Assembly: GCA_028023455.1 (NCBI GenBank)
Contig: JAQFVV010000020.1
Coordinates: 9,595,092 to 9,659,091, forward strand
DNA length: 64,000 bases
Source of the DNA: Epiperipatus broadwayi
Taxonomy: Eukaryota > Onychophora > Udeonychophora > Euonychophora > Peripatidae
Direction of reading: 5' to 3'
Of the stretch, positions 59,941 through 64,000 are shown in pieces; position 1 is the stretch's first letter, and each line of letters begins with the position of its first letter. The position numbers and the translations under genes are program-made. The notes beneath the pieces were generated by a model that worked only from the letters and a program-made list of their open reading frames with translations, did not search any database and had not been told where the DNA came from.

Positions 59941-62760
59941 AGCTCTCTAATAATTTCTTTTCTCCAATTTATTCAATTTTTCCAATATAATTCTAATAAT
60001 ATCATTAGAACAAATTAACTGACAATTTTTAAAATCATAGAGAGAGTCTTAAAATAAATATTTTAAAGTTTTCATAAATTATGTATCACTAACTTAATCG
60101 AACCTGCCAGTGAATTCTATAGAAGTACAGTCGGAATTTTCAGTAAAAAATATGGATAGATTCTTTAAAACCAGTTTTAAAGTTTATAACATTTCAAAAT
60201 TGTTTATATTGTTCATTGATACCGCTTATATAGTGTATCCAAAGGAAACTGCTTTTACGCGTGTAATATAGATGAAAAGACATTGTGCGCAAAGTTCAGA
60301 AAGAGAATAAAATATAAAAATCATTATGATTCATCTAAGAATAAATGGACAAATATAATTTTAAAATTAAAATTATTGGAATTGCTTTCTTTAAGATGAC
60401 CCGAAAAAGAAGTATACTCTAAAAAAAAAAAAAAAAATAGTTAAAGATCAAAAAATAATGTACATAAAATTAAGAATGAATGAAATAAAGCTTGCTAAAG
60501 AGAAATATTTGTATAAAGAAAAATACGGAAGAGGAATATAAAAAATATTGGATCCATAGAACGCAATTGGTACCTAAAGTATTAAATATTCGTAGTCTAA
60601 TTAAAAAGGAGAAAGATGCATCTACGCGCCGAGGGAATATTTGCCAGAACATTAAACAAAAACTTCGAGGGATATCTAACTAAAATATATTTTAATAATC
60701 TGATGCTAAAAGCTAAAATTAAAGATCGTCTAAACAAATTTATTAAATGAACCAAGTTATTTTAAAACTTTGAGAGTCATAATGGAGAACATTCAGATAA
60801 AAGAAGAAGAGTAATATTATGGGACTAAACAAGATTTACCGTCAGAAAAATATTTATGGTTTGAATTATTTTTTATTATTATTATAAGCATTAGGTTTCA
60901 GAAAACGATAGGGAAACAAAATACATTAATTTTGGTATATATAATATTATATGAAATATGTTTGATTTTGAATGTTTTTTAATAAAATTGTATGCGTGTA
61001 ATTGTATATTTGCGATGCTCGAAGGAAGGAAAAGAAGCCTACTGCAAAGCCTAATCCGAAGATAACAATTGTTTTTTGGTAACATTTATAATTATTGATG
61101 ATATAATGTATGTTTTATTTATTTAGATCAGCTGAAAATTGAATTAATGTAGTACAAAAGTTTTATTATTATTATTACTGTAAAACACATTTAAAACAAC
61201 ACATTGAAACATTTGAGATGTGATTAGATTTTTGAAAATATGCATACGATAGTCATTTTATTTATTGATAAATAATAATTTAATATAATCGATGATTATA
61301 TTACATTTTCTATTGATTTTTCCTATTGGGATGTTTGAATATTGTTTTAACAAAAATGTAGGTAATGAACATACAGTGTTATAAAGCGAGATAAATTATT
61401 CTTAAGGAATAGAGAAATGATTTTCATATTCGCGAATCTTCTTTGTTGTTTTTTAAAAGTTGTTTGTATTTATCGATGTTTGATATAGTGATAATCTAGA
61501 GAGATAATTTGGGTAGTGACTTGGGAGTACAGGGGTGATTTGGAAACCAAGATGATGTATGAAAATCTAGGATGATACAGGGAATGGAAATAAGTAGTTT
61601 TGTGAGAGAATCAGCATAGTTAACATAGCCCTATGGCTGATCCACATTTCGTTTATAAGTGATAATCAGCGTAGTTAACGTAGCCCTACGACTGATACAC
61701 ATGTTGTCTTGGACAGTGCTATCTTATATTTCGCGTGAGTTGTACTTGATGGTTGATAAAGCTGAATAAATAGCTGCCACATCATTTTCTTATCTTAAGG
61801 GTTAATAGAAAATAAATGTCGAACCTGTTCACACTGTTCCATGCATTCTTAGAGTATTATTGAAGACAAGTTATCCATCTTTCTTCCCAATAGCCTATAC
61901 ATCTTTCGCTATCTTAATCTGTATTTCGTGCTACTACATCATATATGATAAGTTTTATTGAAGGGAAAACAATAGATATTTTAGAACGTATGTTAGGATT
62001 TTACTTGGAATAAGAATAGTTAAGAGTTAACTAAGAATAGATTATAACCATTGAAAGAAAGATACAGATGTCCTAAATAATGGAAGAAGTTATAGAATCA
62101 TTTTAATTTAGAAATAAACTATAATTTTTTGTAAAAGTATATCAAATGAGAATATACAAAATATTAAAATATATTTTCACGCTCTTTTTATTATTAATTA
62201 TATTTTAAAGAGATAAGTGTTGCATATTTAAAAATACTATAACACTCGATAATTATTATCATATATTTGAAATTGTAACAGGGTGATATTTAAACACATT
62301 ATAATATTATACAGGAGTATGGCTTATGCAAAAACGCATTATAATTTAGATGAGCATGGGAGAACAAACATTAAAGTTAATCATAATATTTAATAATATG
62401 CTATGTAATTTGTTTAAAGTAACAAGAAATGTAAATTTTCTTTTTTTAAGACCATATTGATTATAAAGTGTGACGTTATAAAATATTGATCCACAAAAAT
62501 AATTTAGAATATTGTAAATTTAGTATATTTAAAAGGTAAAAAATGTTGTTACCCATAAGTAGTTCAAATAAATAGTGTGATAAACCTAAAGAAAATAACT
62601 AAAATAATTTTTAAAATGTATAATGATTGGATTAACTATAAAGAAGTACAAAATTGTAGAATTAACATTTGTCATGTGTAAGGAAAGAAGGATATCCGTT
62701 GTAAATAAGATATATAAATAGATTTGTTTTATTTTTACTTAAATTTATTTGATGTTGATA
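59941..62760. other. AT-rich stretch, no gene confirmed
   Basis: Contains a 44-codon plus-strand frame (60616-60750, begins MHLRAEGIFARTLNKNFEGY) of non-repetitive composition but without recognisable domain. There is also a near-duplicate of about 45 bp at 61606-61646 and 61663-61703 (AATCAGCATAGTTAACATAG / AATCAGCGTAGTTAACGTAG), in which the changed bases compensate within a CATAGCCCTATG / CGTAGCCCTACG palindrome. No RNA gene identified. Confidence 0.35.
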
Positions 62761-62769
62761 AACTTTGTT

Positions 62770-63430
62770 AAATTTGTTTTATTAAAACTTGTGTCTGGGT
62801 ATTGTTTTCACTACATCATGGTACAAATTCACAGAATGTTTTCACAACCACTGAAGTACATTTTGCACAAAAGATAACTAAAAATATGTTTAATCTTAAT
62901 TATTATTGATGTTCTTATAATTAAGTAATTATAAAATTGCATTAAGTTATTGGTCATAAATCCACTATCCTAATATTTTGATAAATTATATGCTATTAAC
63001 TGCCACTTACTTTATTTATCAGATTATCTAAACACTACCACTTCTTAGTTTACTTTATTGTTTAAAGACAAAAGATGATATTGATTGATTTATTATGGTA
63101 ATAAATTTGTAATAAAAGAAATTTATACCAATTTGATTAAGTAAGAAAGATTGTAATCATTATTGTTATTAATTGCAGTGTAGTAGATATGGCATAAAAT
63201 CCCTTACCATATGTGCTACCGCATTTTGTTGAAGTATAAATAAAGATTAAGAACCTGAGATTATAATTTATTGAGCTAGATGATGATTATTATTATTAAA
63301 GATAACAGAATTAATATTATAGTTATTAAATGAGTCTTAGTAAGTAGACATTGCAAAAGTCATAAGAATACTATGTAATTATTATTTGAAATAATAGTAT
63401 AAAGGGGGGATAGTGTTCTTATGCCATTGA
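62770..63430 (+). repeat. Possible LTR edges (LTR end, primer site, polypurine tract)
   Basis: AACTTGTGTCTGGGTATTGT, then TTTCACTACA, looks like the 3' edge of an LTR, and the following TCATGGTACAAATTCACAG could be a primer site. 600 bp later ATAAAGGGGGGATAG is a strong polypurine tract followed by TGTTCTTATGCCATTGAGGT, a TG-initiated start. I did not find the second copy of either edge inside the window, so this is tentative. Confidence 0.3.
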
Positions 63431-64000
63431 GGTGGTATCCTGTGGGATATTGGCTCAATGTGATCTACCTTGCCAACTCGTATTTCCACTTCTCGTCTCA
63501 TGAATACATTAAATCTTTATGTTAATTTACTTTAAAACAGAACCTAAGTTAATTTTAAGAAATTTGAGCTAGTAAAACATTTTTTAATTTAATATTTAAT
63601 TATTAGAGCTAGAACCTGGTGACGTTAAATATAGTAATTTATTTATTTGTAAATAGAGGTACAAGGTCGACGGCGGGCACGGTTAGAATATATATATATA
63701 TGTTGAATTAAATACTTTCCATGGATTGCTATAATAAAGAACAGAAATAAGGAGATTATATTCATGTAAACAGAAATATATATATACAATGCTATCCATT
63801 ACATATATTTGTGAATTTTTAAATATATTTATAACACAAATCAATATAAATTATTTTTAAAAAATAAATTTCCCCATGAATAACTATTTTCAAATCATTG
63901 GAAACTGCAAAGATAGAATTTTGATTTATTTTACAATTTTAAAATTTAAATTTACTGTTTTATATTTTATTTTTTTCTAAGTGTTTCACCTAATTAGAGC
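63431..64000. other. AT-rich end of window
   Basis: No gene. GGTCGACGGCGGGCACGG at about 63665-63683 is an isolated GC-rich word in a very AT-rich setting. If the LTR start at about 63413 is real, this would be LTR sequence running off the window. Confidence 0.35.

Overview
The window looks like a stretch of nuclear DNA from an animal, most likely an invertebrate. It is strongly AT-rich by eye (roughly 70-75% A+T, an impression and not a calculation). It has long stretches without open reading frames, many trinucleotide and AT microsatellites, spliceosomal splice signals, tRNA-derived SINEs with target-site duplications, LINE remnants, TA-flanked inverted-repeat transposons and a Ty3/Gypsy-type LTR retrotransposon. 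Nothing is bacterial: there are no operons, no ribosome-binding-site pattern and no CRISPR array. I cannot name the phylum from the sequence.

Host genes are nearly absent. The one confident host exon is on the minus strand at 13728-13926. It encodes the G5 box and last helix of a RAB36/RAB34-type small GTPase and ends in a clean GTAAGT donor. A second possible minus-strand exon, a terminal one, lies at 21914-22156; its protein is not recognised. The first 40 kb is therefore best read as intron and intergenic DNA around minus-strand genes.

Layout. 1-5 kb: an 18-bp tandem repeat, a long-arm foldback element (1481-1832) and a 1.2-kb TA-flanked transposon with perfect 23-bp inverted ends (2869-4093). 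5-19 kb: several copies of a very short tRNA-like SINE (about 80-105 bp) on both strands, most with good target-site duplications; a second long foldback (8597-8976); members of an AAACAGGC-ended inverted-repeat family; a LINE remnant; and the RAB36-like exon. 19-41 kb: a compact foldback (19230-19401), LINE reverse-transcriptase remnants (20.5, 22.8-23.9, 28.2, 31.9, 36.5 and 40.1 kb), a small element with direct terminal repeats (26.8-27.3 kb), a 100-bp (AAT)n tract, two SINEs stacked at one site (35.67-35.88 kb) and a nested inverted-repeat element (35.99-36.32 kb).

41.8-59.0 kb is a Ty3/Gypsy array: a 5'-truncated pol fragment, an LTR (44871-47089), leader plus gag, an unexplained 3-kb stretch, gag-protease-RT-RNase H-integrase, and a second LTR (56699-59027). 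All its reading frames are broken. A second copy of the TA-flanked transposon sits inside the upstream copy (43044-44332), and the downstream copy keeps the matching empty site. 59-64 kb is AT-rich DNA without a recognised gene; it has a possible CCAAT/E2F-like promoter patch near 59.85 kb and LTR-like signals near 62.8 and 63.4 kb.

I found no convincing new multi-gene system. The most informative structures are the nested mobile-element histories: the empty site, stacked SINEs, a SINE inside a transposon terminus, and the tandem LTR element.
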